From assembly GCF_028554725.1 (NCBI RefSeq), contig NC_071670.1:8360501-8424500 (forward strand): a DNA stretch of 64,000 nt, in the 5' to 3' direction. Below the pieces are notes generated by a model. It was given only the letters and a program-made list of their open reading frames with translations, was not told the origin of the DNA and did no database searches. Positions within the stretch are counted from its first letter, which is position 1; each line of letters opens with the position of its first letter. The stretch comes from Zeugodacus cucurbitae. Its lineage: Eukaryota; Arthropoda; Insecta; Diptera; Tephritidae. Shown one piece after another: positions 33,787 to 45,800 of this stretch. The translations under genes were made by a program, and so were the position numbers.

Positions 33787-36700
33787 CTTCTTCTTCTTAA
33801 CTGGCGTAGAAACCGCTTACGCGGTTATAGCCGAGTCCACAACAGTGCGCCACGCATCTCTCCTTTTGGCGGTTTGGCGCCAATTGGTAATACCAAGTGA
33901 AGACAGGTCCTTCTCCACCTGGTCCTTCCACCGGAGTGGAGGTCTCCCTCTTCCTCGGCTTCCACCAGCGGGTACTGCATCGAAAACTTTCAGAGCTGGG
34001 GCACTTTCATCCATTCGAACAACATGACCCAGCCAGCGTAGCCGCTGTCTTTTTATTCGCTGGACTATGTCTATGTCGTCGAACAACACGTACAGCTCAT
34101 CATTCCATCTTCTGCGGTATTCGCCGTTGCCAATGTTTAAGGGACCGTAAATCTTCCGCAAAACCTTTCTCTCGAAAACTCCTAGTGCCGTCTCATCGGA
34201 TGTTGACACCGTCCACGCTTCTGCACCATAAAGTAGGACGGGAATGATGAGGGACTTGTAGAGTTTAGTTTTTGTTCGTCGAGAGAGGACTTTACTTTTC
34301 AATTGCCTACTCAGTCCATAGTAGCACCTGTTGGCAAGAGTGATTCTGCGTTGGATTTCAAGGCTGACATTATTATCGGTGTTAATGTTGGTTCCTAGGT
34401 ATACGAAATTATCTACAACTTCAAAGTTATGACTGTCAACAGTGACGTGGGAGCCAAGACGCGAATGCGCTGACTGTTTGTTTGATGACAGGAGATATTT
34501 CGTCTTGTCCTCGTTCACCACCAGACCCATTCGCTTCGCTTCCTTATCCAGGCGGGAAAAAGCAGAACTAACGGCGCGGGTGTTGTTTCCGATGATATCA
34601 ATATCATCGGCGTACGCCAGGAGCTGTACACTCTTGTAGAAGATTGTACCTTCTCTATTTAGCTCTGCAGCTCTTATAATTTTCTCCAGCATCAAGTTAA
34701 AGAAGTCGCACGATAGCGAGTCACCTTGTCTGAAACCTCGTTTGGTATCGAACGGCTCGGAGAGGTCCTTCCCGATCCTGACGGAGCTTTTGGTGTTGCT
34801 CAACGTCAACTTACACAGCCGTATTAGTTTTGCGGGGATACCAAATTCAGACATCGCGGCATAAAGGCAGCTCCTTTTCGTGCTGTCGAAAGCAGCTTTA
34901 AAGTCGACAAATAGATGGTGTGTGTCGATCCTTTTTTCACGGGTCTTCTCCAAGATTTGGCGCATGGTGAATATCTGGTCAGTTGTTGATTTTCCAGGTC
35001 TAAAGCCACACTGATAAGGTCCAATCAGTTTGTTGACGGTGGGCTTTAGTCTTTCACACAGTACGCTCGATAGAACCTTATAAGCGATGTTAAGGAGGCT
35101 TATCCCACGATAGTTGGCGCAGATTGTGGGGTCTCCCTTTTTGTGGATTGGGCAGAGTACACTGAGATTCCAATCGTCGGGCATGCTTTCTTCCGACCAT
35201 ATTTCGCAAAGAAGCTGATGCATGCACCTTATCAGCTCTTCGCCGCCGTATTTGAATAGCTCGGCCGGCAATCCATCGGCCCCCGCCGCCTTGTTGTTCT
35301 TCAAGCGGGTAATTGCTATTCTAATTTCTTCACGGTCGGGCAATGGAACATCTGTTCCATCGTCGTCGATTGGGGAATCGGGTTCGCCATCTCCTGGTGT
35401 TGTACTTTCACTGCCATTCAGCAGGCTGGAGAAGTGTTCCCTCCACAAACACAGTATACTCTGGTCATCAACCACTAGATCACCGCTGGGGGTCCTACAG
35501 GAGTGTGCTCCGGTCTTGAAACCTTCAGTTAGTCGCCGGATCTTTTCGTAAAATTTTCGAGCATTACCCCTGTCGGCCAGCTTGTCAAGCTCTTCATACT
35601 CACGCATTTCTGCCTCTTTCTTTCTTTTTCTGCAAATGCGTCTCGCTTCCCTCTTCAGCTCTCGGTATCTTTCCCATCCCGCTCGTGTTGCGGTCGATCG
35701 CAACATTGCGAGGTAGGCAGTCTGTTTTCTCTCCACTGCGAGACGACAATCCTCATCATGCCAGCTGTTTTTTTGGCTTTTCCGAAAGCCAATGGTTTCG
35801 GTTGCAGCTGTACGTAAGGAGTTTGATATGCCGTCCCACAGCTCCCTTATACCGAGATGCTGATGAGTGCTCTCAGAGAGCAGGAGTGCAAGTCGAGTAG
35901 AAAATCGTTCGGCTGTCGGTTGTGATTGCAGCTTCTCGATGTCGAACCTTCCTTGTGTTTGTTGACGTGTGCGCTTTTCTACACAGAGGCGGGTGCGTAT
36001 CTTAGCTGCTACAAGATAGTGGTCCGAGTCGATGTTGGGACCACGAAGCGTACGCACATCAAAAACACTGGAGACATGTCGTCCATCTATCACAACATGA
36101 TCGATCTGGTTGCGAGTGATTCGATCCGGGGACAGCCAAGTAGCTTGATGGATTTTCTTATGCTGGAATCTAGTGCTACAGATGACCATATTTCGGGCCC
36201 CGGCGAAGTCGATCAGCCTCAGACCGTTTGGTGATGTTTCGTCATGGAGGCTGAATTTTCCGACTGTTGTGCCAAAGACACCTTCTTTACCCACCCTAGC
36301 GTTGAAATCGCCAAGCACGATTTTGACATCGTGGCGGGGGCAGCGCTCATATGTACGTTCTAGGCGCTCATAGAAGGTATCTTTGGTCACATCGTCCTTC
36401 TCTTCCGTCGGGGCGTGGGCGCAAATCAGCGATATGTTGAAGAACCTCGCTTTGATGCGGATTGTGGCTAGACGTTCATCCACCGGAGTGAATGCCAGGA
36501 CTCGACGACGGAGTCTCTCTCCCACCACGAATCCCACACCGAATTTACGCTCCTTTATATGGCCGCTGTAGTAGATGTCACAAGGACCCACCTTCTTCCG
36601 TCCTTGTCCCGTCCATCGCATTTCTTGGATTGCGGTGATGTCAGCCTTTACTCTTACGAGGACATCAACCAGCTGGGCAGAGGCACCTTCCCAATTAAGG

Positions 36701-37055
36701 GTCCGGACATTCCAGGTGCATGCCCTTAAATCATAGTCCTTTATACGTTTGCCGTGGTCGTCATCAAAAGGGGGGTTTCTCATCCGAGGCCTGTGTTTCT
36801 TATTCACTGGTTATTCGTTTTTATGTGGTGGGTCCCAAGCCCTACGCACAACCGCATAAGCGGGATTCGCCTTCTCACTTTAGCTCGCTTCCAGACGGAT
36901 GTCTGTTGGCTACCCAGAGGATACTTGGTCTAAGACCGGAAGTTGTGAGCTGCTTGAGCCACATGTAAAAGAATCGTTCCTGGCCACTCCCAAGTGAATG
37001 GCAGTCAGAAACTTTCCTCACTTACGTGAACTTCTACATATGACTCCATCCTCCT
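33787..37055 (-). mobile_element. RTE-like non-LTR retrotransposon, apparently full length
   Basis: A 3,269-bp insertion in minus orientation, bounded by a perfect 10-bp target-site duplication. The 5' untranslated part is about 37055-36808, one long open frame runs 36807-33817, and a ~30-bp 3' end finishes in four AAG repeats, a short-repeat tail instead of poly(A). It is markedly less AT-rich than the surrounding DNA. An intact frame and perfect duplication point to a recent insertion. Confidence 0.9.
33817..36807 (-). CDS. Retrotransposon endonuclease-reverse transcriptase (996 aa)
   Basis: A single uninterrupted frame for the element's polyprotein. The N-terminal third is an APE-type endonuclease with ACTWNVRTL, IQEMRW (near residue 62), LGDFNARVG and DSDHYLV, in the expected order. 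The central part is a reverse transcriptase: LKNNKAAGADGLPAELFK, the GFRPGKSTTDQI and FVDFKAAFDS blocks, and catalytic YADDIDIIG near residue 730. The C-terminal part holds the LRWLGHVVRM and RGRGRPPLRW segments typical of insect elements often annotated as craniofacial development protein 2-like. The enzyme nicks target DNA and copies the element RNA there. Clade assignment to RTE rests on the endonuclease/RT layout, small size and repeat tail. Confidence 0.9.
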   Translation of the reverse strand: MNKKHRPRMRNPPFDDDHGKRIKDYDLRACTWNVRTLNWEGASAQLVDVLVRVKADITAIQEMRWTGQGRKKVGPCDIYYSGHIKERKFGVGFVVGERLRRRVLAFTPVDERLATIRIKARFFNISLICAHAPTEEKDDVTKDTFYERLERTYERCPRHDVKIVLGDFNARVGKEGVFGTTVGKFSLHDETSPNGLRLIDFAGARNMVICSTRFQHKKIHQATWLSPDRITRNQIDHVVIDGRHVSSVFDVRTLRGPNIDSDHYLVAAKIRTRLCVEKRTRQQTQGRFDIEKLQSQPTAERFSTRLALLLSESTHQHLGIRELWDGISNSLRTAATETIGFRKSQKNSWHDEDCRLAVERKQTAYLAMLRSTATRAGWERYRELKREARRICRKRKKEAEMREYEELDKLADRGNARKFYEKIRRLTEGFKTGAHSCRTPSGDLVVDDQSILCLWREHFSSLLNGSESTTPGDGEPDSPIDDDGTDVPLPDREEIRIAITRLKNNKAAGADGLPAELFKYGGEELIRCMHQLLCEIWSEESMPDDWNLSVLCPIHKKGDPTICANYRGISLLNIAYKVLSSVLCERLKPTVNKLIGPYQCGFRPGKSTTDQIFTMRQILEKTREKRIDTHHLFVDFKAAFDSTKRSCLYAAMSEFGIPAKLIRLCKLTLSNTKSSVRIGKDLSEPFDTKRGFRQGDSLSCDFFNLMLEKIIRAAELNREGTIFYKSVQLLAYADDIDIIGNNTRAVSSAFSRLDKEAKRMGLVVNEDKTKYLLSSNKQSAHSRLGSHVTVDSHNFEVVDNFVYLGTNINTDNNVSLEIQRRITLANRCYYGLSRQLKSKVLSRRTKTKLYKSLIIPVLLYGAEAWTVSTSDETALGVFERKVLRKIYGPLNIGNGEYRRRWNDELYVLFDDIDIVQRIKRQRLRWLGHVVRMDESAPALKVFDAVPAGGSRGRGRPPLRWKDQVEKDLSSLGITNWRQTAKRRDAWRTVVDSAITA

Positions 37056-37065
37056 CAGCGCTATT
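37056..37065 (+). repeat. Target-site duplication, right copy (CAGCGCTATT)
   Basis: Matches 33777-33786 exactly and lies directly at the 5' end of the minus-strand retroelement. Confidence 0.85.
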
Positions 37066-37194
37066 GCAGCGGTATTTTTACTACAGTTATGTTAACTGTA
37101 ACTATGTTTGCAATAAAATAAGTGAAGCTTAAAGAATGTTAATACAAAATTTAACCAAGTTGGACAATCTGCACCAACATCTACATATTAAAAG

Positions 37195-37389
37195 TGGAGC
37201 GCAAGTGGAGCTAATCAACAATTGGCTAGTCGTTCCTGCAACTCTCATTCCAGCAGCTCTTTTATGAACACAATCAGTAAGATTAAAATTGAAATGTGCA
37301 GCGCAAGTGGAGCTAATCAGCAATTGGCTAGTCCCTCCTGCAACTTTCATCCCAGCAGCTTTTTTGCTAACACAACTGGCACTCAATCG
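37195..37389 (+). repeat. 102-bp tandem duplication, possibly coding
   Basis: Two direct copies start near 37199 and 37301, offset 102 bp (34 codons). On the + strand they encode SASGANQQLAS, SCN, then SS and a final NT, open from about 37195 to a GTAAGA donor at 37390, preceded by an AG at 37193-37194. The minus strand is also open here, so coding is uncertain. It could be a repeat-containing exon of the gene interrupted at 33710. Confidence 0.4.
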
Positions 37390-38880
37390 GTAAGAATAAA
37401 GTTAAAACCATTTTTATCATCTATGTATTACATTTTTTTTTATTAAGTGGGCTGTTTACATTTGCATAAAATTACTTCTTAATAAGTTTTCCCTCAAATT
37501 AATGCATAAGTATTTGTTACTTTTTTAGTTTTGTCTGATGAATTAGCAATATATTTTACTTAATGGATTCCCTTTATCTTTTATACACAAAAAATTTTGT
37601 TAAAAATATAAGAATGTTAATATATTATGCTAATTGTTGGCATATGTATGTATAACTTGAATTGAAAAATGTCATTTGTTAAAGAAATGAGTTTTTAATT
37701 TTGAAAAGTTGAAGTAAATGGAGGAAAAAAGTTAGTCTCAGTAGGAAAGCTTGTAAAATTCTTGAAAATAGTTACAGAGTACTAAACAGTGCTCTAATTT
37801 TTATTTTCTAAAAAGTCAGTTAATAAATATTTGAGTTTTAAAAAATCACAGCAGCACAGCAACAAACATAAGTAGCATAAAAGACAGAGCAGCGTGTAAA
37901 GAAAAGTTGTCGTTTTTTCTAGTTTGTGTTTTATCGCATTTTCATTTTATTATTTCTCATTTATAATTTATAAACATTTACATAAAATGTATATTTAATT
38001 ATACTACGAAGTTTTTCATTATTTAATATATTTGTTTTTTTGTTTTTACTTCTTCTCTTGTATTAGCAATACGCGAAAAGAATTGTAGGTAGAAAGCTAA
38101 ATGTGTCTGTATGTGTATGTGAATTTATCATTTTTTTTCTTTACTTTTATTTATAATAATTTATAAATTTTATACTACAATTTAAGAACAGTAAATAGAG
38201 GGAGTATACAATGTAAAAAAATTATAATTTAAATGTGTGAAAAGGCGTATTGTGTGGAAGTACATAGTACGTGCAAAGAGTACAAGTATTTAATGGGGAC
38301 GTTGAATTTTATTTTACTACTAACCAACCATATGTTTACATACATGGAATATCATTTGTATAAAATAACAAATTTTTGAATGGAATATGCAGCATTTTTA
38401 GCTTTACAATGCGTCGATACACATAAAAATGTTCTTGTGTTGAGAAATTTGTTGTATTTGTAAAAATTTGATAATACATTAAATTTAGAATGAAAATCTT
38501 ACATATTTTGTTATACGAAAGGAGTTTTGAGACACATGTATGCACATTTATACATACAGAAAAACATGCATGTTGGTATACGTAGCGAGTTTTGAAAATT
38601 TTTGTGCTTTAGCAGAACACAATTATATATTTTTATTACACATGCATACATTTGAAACAAAAATAATATGTACTTTCTTATGCTAGCATACAGCAACAAT
38701 GTTAGAAAAAATTACACGCGTTTTTTGGTTTTTGTTATTTTTTGTTTTTACTTTAATATTACATGAGTGTACTGTTTCAGTTTTCTTTTAGTGAAAATTT
38801 GCTATATTTTTCAACGAAGTGAGTGAGGGTATTTCAACAATATAATGAAGCTCTAAAAATGGTGAAAAAGTATATAAAAA
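37390..38880. other. AT-rich DNA without recognised gene
   Basis: Only short, unsupported open frames. Possibly far 3' flank of ctp (minus strand) or an intron of an unidentified + strand gene. Confidence 0.4.
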
Positions 38881-39982
38881 ATTAGAAAAAAAAATTAAAA
38901 TTAAAATAATAAAAAAAAATTTAAAAAAATAAAAATAAAATTAAACAAGTAAATGAATAAAATTAAAAAAAAAAAATAAAATAAAATAAAAATAAATAAA
39001 TAAAATAAAATAAAAATAAATAAATAAAATAAAAAAATAAATAAAATTAAAAAAACTAAATAAATAAAATTTAAAAAAATAAATAAATAAAATATAAAAA
39101 ATAAATAAAATATAAAAAAATAAATAAAATTAAACAAATAAATGAATAAAATTAAAAGAATAAATAAATTAAATTAAAAAATTAAATAAATAAAATAAAA
39201 AATAAATAAAATAAAAATACTGCCAACACAAAAATACAAAAAGTTAAATAAATTTTTTGAAATATTCCATACATATAAACGTAAACAAAAATTTTAAATA
39301 ATTTCAGACACAAACATATTTATTAAACTTTAATCAAGGTTAATAATACAAAGAAAATATAAAAATGATTTTCATTAAATATTACAAAACTCGAAACAAA
39401 AAATAATAAACATAAAGAAAAAAAAAACAAAAAAAAAAACAAAAAAAAACAAAAATAAAAAATAAAATAAAAATAAAAAATAAAATTAAAATTAAAAAAG
39501 AAATTTAACAATTAAAAACCGAAATAATAATTATATCGGCTATAAAAAAAATGAAATGAATTTTAACTTTAAAACAAATAAAGCTAAAAAAATAAATCAC
39601 GTGAATTAAACAAAAAATAATAACTGGTCAAATGATTTAGTTTAAATTAAAATGATTAAATTATGATTTATTGTGTAAATAAAAAATAAGTGACTTTTAG
39701 CTTAAAAAAAACAATTATTTCGGTAAAAAATTAAATCAAATGTGTTAAACAAAAAATAATAACTGGTCCACCGATTGATGAAAATAAAACAAAAATTAAA
39801 AAAAATTAAAAAAATATAAAAAAATTTATTTAAAAAAAATTAAAAAAATAAATAAATGAAAAGAATAAAAAATAAATTAAATAAATTAAAAATTAAAAAA
39901 ATAAAATAAAATAAAAATTGGAAACAAACTTAAAAAGTAATTAAACCAATAAGAAATTAATAAATTTAAAAAATAATTATAC
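38881..39982. repeat. A-rich low-complexity tract (AAAT/AAAAT units)
   Basis: About 38881-39220 and 39410-39520 are nearly all A with scattered T. A looser repeat containing AATAATAACTGGTC occurs near 39619 and 39757 and again at 40287. Apparent Phe/Leu-rich frames on the minus strand arise from this composition. Confidence 0.8.
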
Positions 39983-40278
39983 AATAAATTATATAACCAA
40001 ATGACTTTTTGCTTTAAAAAATTATGAAATCGGCAATAAAAAAGTATATCGAGTGAAACAAATGAAATTTTTTTTTTTTTTAGATTTTTTTTTTAGATCG
40101 CCGAAAGGGGAGCCCTTGACCGGATAAAATCCGGGTCAACTCCGGTGCGTAGAACCGGCTGCTGTGGGAGTTGAATGAAAAAAAAAAAAAAATTTTCATT
40201 TGTTTCACTCGATATACTTTTTTATTGCCGATTTCATAATTTTTTAAAGCAAAAAGTCATTTGGTTATATAATTTATT
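39983..40278. repeat. Near-perfect inverted repeat, ~95-bp arms around an unlike ~95-bp core
   Basis: The left arm (39983 to about 40075) and right arm (about 40186-40278) are reverse complements with at most one or two differences over the non-homopolymer part: AATAAATTATATAACC, TTTTTGCTTT, TCGGCAATAAAAAAGT and CGAGTGAAACAAATG. The core, about 40097-40178, is much richer in G/C (CGCCGAAAGGGGAGCCC, CCGGATAAAATCCGGGTCAA, AGAACCGGCTGCTGTGGGAG) and is flanked by T runs on the left and A runs on the right. Transcription on either strand would give a long hairpin RNA. Confidence 0.9.
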
Positions 40279-41960
40279 TATATATAATAATAATAACTGG
40301 TCTAGCGATTTATTTTAATTTAATATTTATTAAATTATTAAAATTTAAAGAAGCAAAAATTCCATAAAAAATTGTTTTTTTTTAATTTTAATTTTTTAAA
40401 TTTAATTTTTTTAAACTCTTACATTTTAGTAAACAATTGTTTTTAAGATGGTTGTTATAATTTATTACGTGTTAATTTTTTATGAACTTGTGTTGACTTA
40501 CATATATAAACAAATAATTTCCAATATAAAAATAATTCAAAATTAATAAGTGAATAATAAAAATATATTAACAAAAAATATACCATACAAACACAATTTG
40601 CAAATGACTGCGAGCGCACGCCTCCTTATACTGCCACTTCAAACACAAAAAATTAATACAAAAACACAAAGAAAGCAATTATTTTTTTAAATAAAATTTA
40701 TATTTATTATTTGAACACATATCTTTCATCAATTTCCAATTTCGGAAAAATTTCAAAAAAAATACCCTCACACATCCACTTGTTCAATAAATTGTAAAAT
40801 GGCGTCTACTAAATTACTAATGTAAGAAGTGTTAAAATAGATAATTTTTTTCGCTCTCAAAATGATTTTTCATTTTTTACAAATCAAAAAAAAGGGAAAA
40901 AACATTTACAATTTATTTAACACAAAAGAAAATATAGAAGTTTCACAGAAGAAAATTATGATTATTAATTCGCATATATTAGCCTAGTAATATGGTTATG
41001 CGCTGTTGTTGTTGTTTGCTGCATTTCCGCTCCTGGCTGCAATCAACAGCGCTCAACACTACACTCCTTCGCCGCTTTTTGCATTTGTTTGCATTCAACT
41101 TTTAGTTTTGTATAGATTTGTTTTTTGTTCTTGTTGTTATTATTGCTATTGTATGCGTTCACATAAAGGTGTTTCAAGTGTTTTTATTATTTTTTGCACA
41201 TTTGCTGACTGTCGCACGTCTGCTTACTGTTGTTCGCGTGTTTCTCCCTTCAATTTTTTTCTCCAATTATGCTTGTGGATGGCAATATTTAGTTATGTCT
41301 TTTATAATTCGCTAACTTTTCTGGCCGCAGCACACAATGTTTCAATTTTCATCAAGATTTTTCACTAATTCGAATTGTTGTGCAAATTTTTGCATTTCTT
41401 TCGACTTCCTCCACTCCGTATATCATTTAAGTGTTACTCGCTTTTGTTTGTGTTTGTGTGTGTGTATATATATTTTGGTTGTTGTTGTTGTTGTGTACGC
41501 AATTTGAAATATTATTTTTTTTTTGCATTCATCGATTTTAATTTTTCTTGTTACTTAGACTAACAAATATATATGTGTATATATATATATATAATTTGCT
41601 GTTGTTGCTTGCTGATATTACTAATACAAATACGCATAAAATGTTAAATTTTCCATGATTCCATTTGAGATTTGTTTTTGTTTTTGCTTTTTATTTTTAT
41701 TTTTATTTTGTTTTCTTCAAGTTCTGCTATTTTCTACTATTTTATTCTGCATTTTACTGCGAATCTGCGAAGTTTTTCCCTTACAACAATTGTTTGCTGC
41801 GGTGTGGGTTGTGTTGTTATTGTTGTTGGTGTATTGTGCCCATAATAGTAGTCGCGTGAATTTGTTGTTGTTGTTGCTTTTGTCCAGTCCATGTATCGCT
41901 AAATTTCTGCAGTGTAAATTTCTTGTAGCAGATTCGTTGGCCAGAGCAGCGTTTGCGGAA
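40279..41960. other. AT-rich DNA downstream of ctp
   Basis: No gene recognised. The T/G-rich sequence between 41000 and 41900 includes GTTGTTGTTG runs, which are CAA repeats on the ctp strand and may belong to a long ctp 3' UTR. Confidence 0.4.
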
Positions 41961-42049
41961 TGACGGGAGGTAAGGGAATGCTGAATGGCATTACACAGTT
42001 TAAAAATATGACAAATTACATGGATAACACATAGTGCGGTTTATTTTAG

Positions 42050-42425
42050 TTCTACAAAGTGCGCTGGGAACGTATTTCAATTAGGTTCCACATCAATATT
42101 TTAAATAATTCTCCAATTGAATTGTTTTAAATTCGGTTCCACATTTCAAAAGTGTACATTACAAGTTCAAATGTTCGCTGGGAACGTATTCCAATTAGGT
42201 TCCACATTTAGTTTTTGCATTTTTCTCCAATTGAATTGAATTGTTCCACATCTATGTTTTATACATTCTTCTCAATTCAATTGTGTAAAATTATGTTCCA
42301 CAGCTATGGTTTTTGCATTTTTCCCGAATTCAATTGTTCTAAATTATGTTCCACATCTATGATTTCTGCCTTTCTACCAATTGCTTTGTTTTAAATTACG
42401 CTCCACATTTCAAACGCGTGCATTT
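42050..42425 (-). repeat. Degenerate ~70-bp repeats in probable ctp 3' UTR
   Basis: Around six units built from GGTTCCACAT(C/T)-TATG-TTTTTGCATTTTTCTCCAATTGAATTGTTTTAAATTA. Two units also share GCGCTGGGAACGTATT-CAATTAGGTTCCACAT (near 42060 and 42177). It lies 0.4-0.8 kb beyond the ctp stop codon. Confidence 0.7.
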
Positions 42426-42837
42426 TTTAGTTTTGTATGGGTAGTTTATTCTGTGCGTAGTCCAGCTAACTTTTTTACGCACTTTTTTTTATTCAAAATG
42501 TTACCATCAACCAAATAATTTGGTTGCACATTTTACATTTGCCAGCGGCACATAGTTTCTGTTACCCAATACCCGCCTGCTGCCTTTCTTTGCTCCTTAC
42601 TTTTTGAAATATTTTGTGACTGCGAATTTTTCCAGCTGTTGTTGTTGTTATTTTTTACTTTGCCATTTTTTTCTTTCATGAAATTTAGGATTTACTTTTA
42701 CTACAAATTCTTTTGTTTTAGTTGTTGTTGCTTGCCAAGTTGTTGTGTATGTGTGTGTTGTTGTGGTATTTTGTTGTTGCTGTTGCTGTGGATTGGTTTT
42801 ATTGTTGTGGTTTGTTTTTGTTGTTGTTGAATTTTTT

Positions 42838-45800
42838 TTAACCGCTCTTAAATAATAAAATTGCCACCTGGCCTAAGTAAAAGTAAATAAAGTGACGTGT
42901 CTCATGTGTCACATACGATCCGAAATTTCGGCCCACAATACAATGCCATGTGGGATTGTACTTTTTGTCGAATTCTTTCTTAATGTAGGCGGCGATGTCC
43001 TGCAATGAGAATGAGAAAGGAAAATGTTTTATATTAGTTTGGGCTATATGCAAAAAAATATAAAATAATAATAATAAATTTAAAAAAATAAAATAATAAT
43101 ATTAATATTAATAAATTAAAAAGAAAAAAACAATAATATTAAATAAAAAAAATAATAATAAATTTAAAAATAATAATTTAAATAATAAATTTTTTTAACA
43201 AAGAATTAATTATAATTGTTTTAATAATGCAATTTTTTGTATAAAAAAATATTTGCATAATTAAAATAAAAAAATAATTTTAATATAATATCATATTTTT
43301 ATTAAAAAAAAAATTAATTATAATAATTTTAAGCATAAAATTTTTGGCATACAAAATGTCTCAGATTTAAATATTATTTCTCTCACATTTTTAATAATTT
43401 TCATTATAAGTAATAAATTTCCATTACTTCATCGATTTAATATCAGTTCTTCAGCATTTTTAATAAAGACCTTACATTTTTAATATTAAGCCACAAGCAA
43501 TAAAACATTTCGAATGTCACAGAACGCCGCTGTAGGACAGAGCGAGTTCATAAAGCAATACATTGCCCTTCACGGCACTTAAATCACAGTTATATAGCGG
43601 CATTTCTACGCCATTTAAGCATAAAATTGCATTTTTCCCGCAATTTCAATGTGAATGCGGAAAAGTGAAATTCAAAAAAAAAAAAAAAAAAACGTTGCAA
43701 AGAAAGCCTGCAAAACGCATGGCACACAACAACAATTAAAACAAAAGCCTGCAATGAGCGCAAAAACGAGCCCACCGAACGACCTAGCGGCAAACAGGGA
43801 CGGAGTGACCGATACCCCCAACAAGTTGCATATAAAAATAAATGTTCATCGAAAAAAAAATGCAATGGTAAATAGAATATGTGCCCACAAACTGGAAATT
43901 TCTTAGAATACTAGTGCAAATACAATATTTATAAAAAAAACTGCACAGAATTTGCAATGCCAAACGCTTACTCATACACACACACAGAGGTCATTGTCAG
44001 TACGCTACGTTTTGCGCAAACACGTAAACGTATTAAGTATACATATATATGTACGTACAAGTACACGTATGTATATGATGCAACGGTTTGTAATATAATT
44101 GCTTAGCTTGAGTGACGCGAGACACAAATAGCCATAGTTTGTAGATAGGCGAGCAGGCGGCGCTTAAACTTATTATTTAATGCGTTTAAAAATAGATTAC
44201 GCTCATGTTACAAGCCTATCTATGTGTGTATGTTTAAACATGCGGCATTTAGCTACACTTGCTATGCATTCATGCGTTAATTATATGCGTGATTCACTAT
44301 TTAAAATTATGTAAGCAAATAGTTTGGACTTAGCTGAGTTTATTTTCATACGAAAATTTTGTAAATATCCGAAATCGATAGTAGCATGAGCTAAAATTAG
44401 AATTATTGAAGTGATTTGCAGAATTTATAATTGATACGAGTACAACCAGGCGTACATTTCTAAATATAAACTAATTAAAGTGGTGTACACAATTTTATAA
44501 ATAATTTAGCGTAAACATTTTAATAATAAAAAATTACAATAAAATATAAAAACATTTTTCTATACAAATGCAGTGTGAACACCTTATTATTTAAGCTTGC
44601 AAACTGTAAACATCTGTTTACCTTATTGGAAGCAAATAAATTCATGTTTATGCATGTTTGAAATGCATTTATAAATAATTTAGTGTAAACATTTTAGTTA
44701 AACAATTTAATTATTAAAAATTAAAATAAAATATTTAAATATTTATCATTTAAATGCAGTGTGAACACCTTATTATTTAAACGTTTGTTTACATGTTTGG
44801 CTCTAAATGCGTTCATGTTTATGCATGTTTGAAATGCAATGGAACGGTGTTGCGTTTTTTACAAATTGCAAGCGAAGTGAAGTGAAAATGTGTGTAAATT
44901 GTAATTCGTGTAAACTGCTCACGTATAAATTTCAAATAATCTCAGTTTAAACGTATAATAATGTTGATTTGCATATAAATGTGAGTGTGTTTATCAATTT
45001 TTTTTTACATGTAATCACTGCTATTAATCAGCAAGTGGGAAAATTGCGTGCCATATGTTCTAGAAGTCATACCAATAGTAAGTTTCAGGCGAAAATATTT
45101 ACTTATTCAAGTTTGTGTGTAAGCATACAAAACTAAAACAATAGTAACTTCAGTCGCTGACCTAGATATCATTAAACAAATAGTAAATTGTATGTAACCA
45201 AGCAGCAAACAAAACAAATAAGAAAGTAGGTGTGAGTTTTTGTCAAATCATGCGGTAAATAAGGTGATTCAGAGTGTGGAATAAAATTTAAGCAGGAATA
45301 TGCACATGAGAGATTGTATAAAGAAAATAGTATTTAACTAAAATGAAGAATATTTTAAAATATATTTTATTAATATAAACAAAGTAAATATGATAAATAA
45401 AGCAATAAAATAATTATAAAGTGAATAAAGCAGTCACCAAAATTAACTACATTGCATAATAAACAAAATTAGAATATTAAAAATTTATATGAAATAATAA
45501 ATAAATAAAAAATAAACTAAAATAACTAAACTAAATATAAAAAAATAAAATTAAATTAAAAATAAAAAAAATAAACAGTAAAATAAATAAATAATAAAAA
45601 TAAATAAATAAAAAATTAAATTAAAAATAAAAAACATGAGAGATTGTGGAAAGAAAATATTATTTAATTAAAATGGAAAATATTTTAAAATATATTTTAT
45701 TAATTTAAAAAAGTAAATATGATAAACTAAGCAATAAATAATTATAAAGTGAATAAAGCACTCACCATAATTAACTATATTGCATAATTAAAAAATTTAA

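Noticed and set aside
37129..37386. 85-codon minus-strand frame with two similar Cys-rich repeats
   Set aside because: Antisense of the 102-bp duplication; no better supported than the + frame and without a splice context.
38901..39137. Phe/Leu/Ile-rich minus-strand frame
   Set aside because: Product of A-rich low-complexity DNA. The same applies to 51572-51934 and 59738-60117.
40097..40178. GC-richer hairpin core as a tRNA or snRNA-like gene
   Set aside because: It has some short internal pairing (CCGGATAAAATCCGG) but no cloverleaf or box A/B pattern could be fitted.
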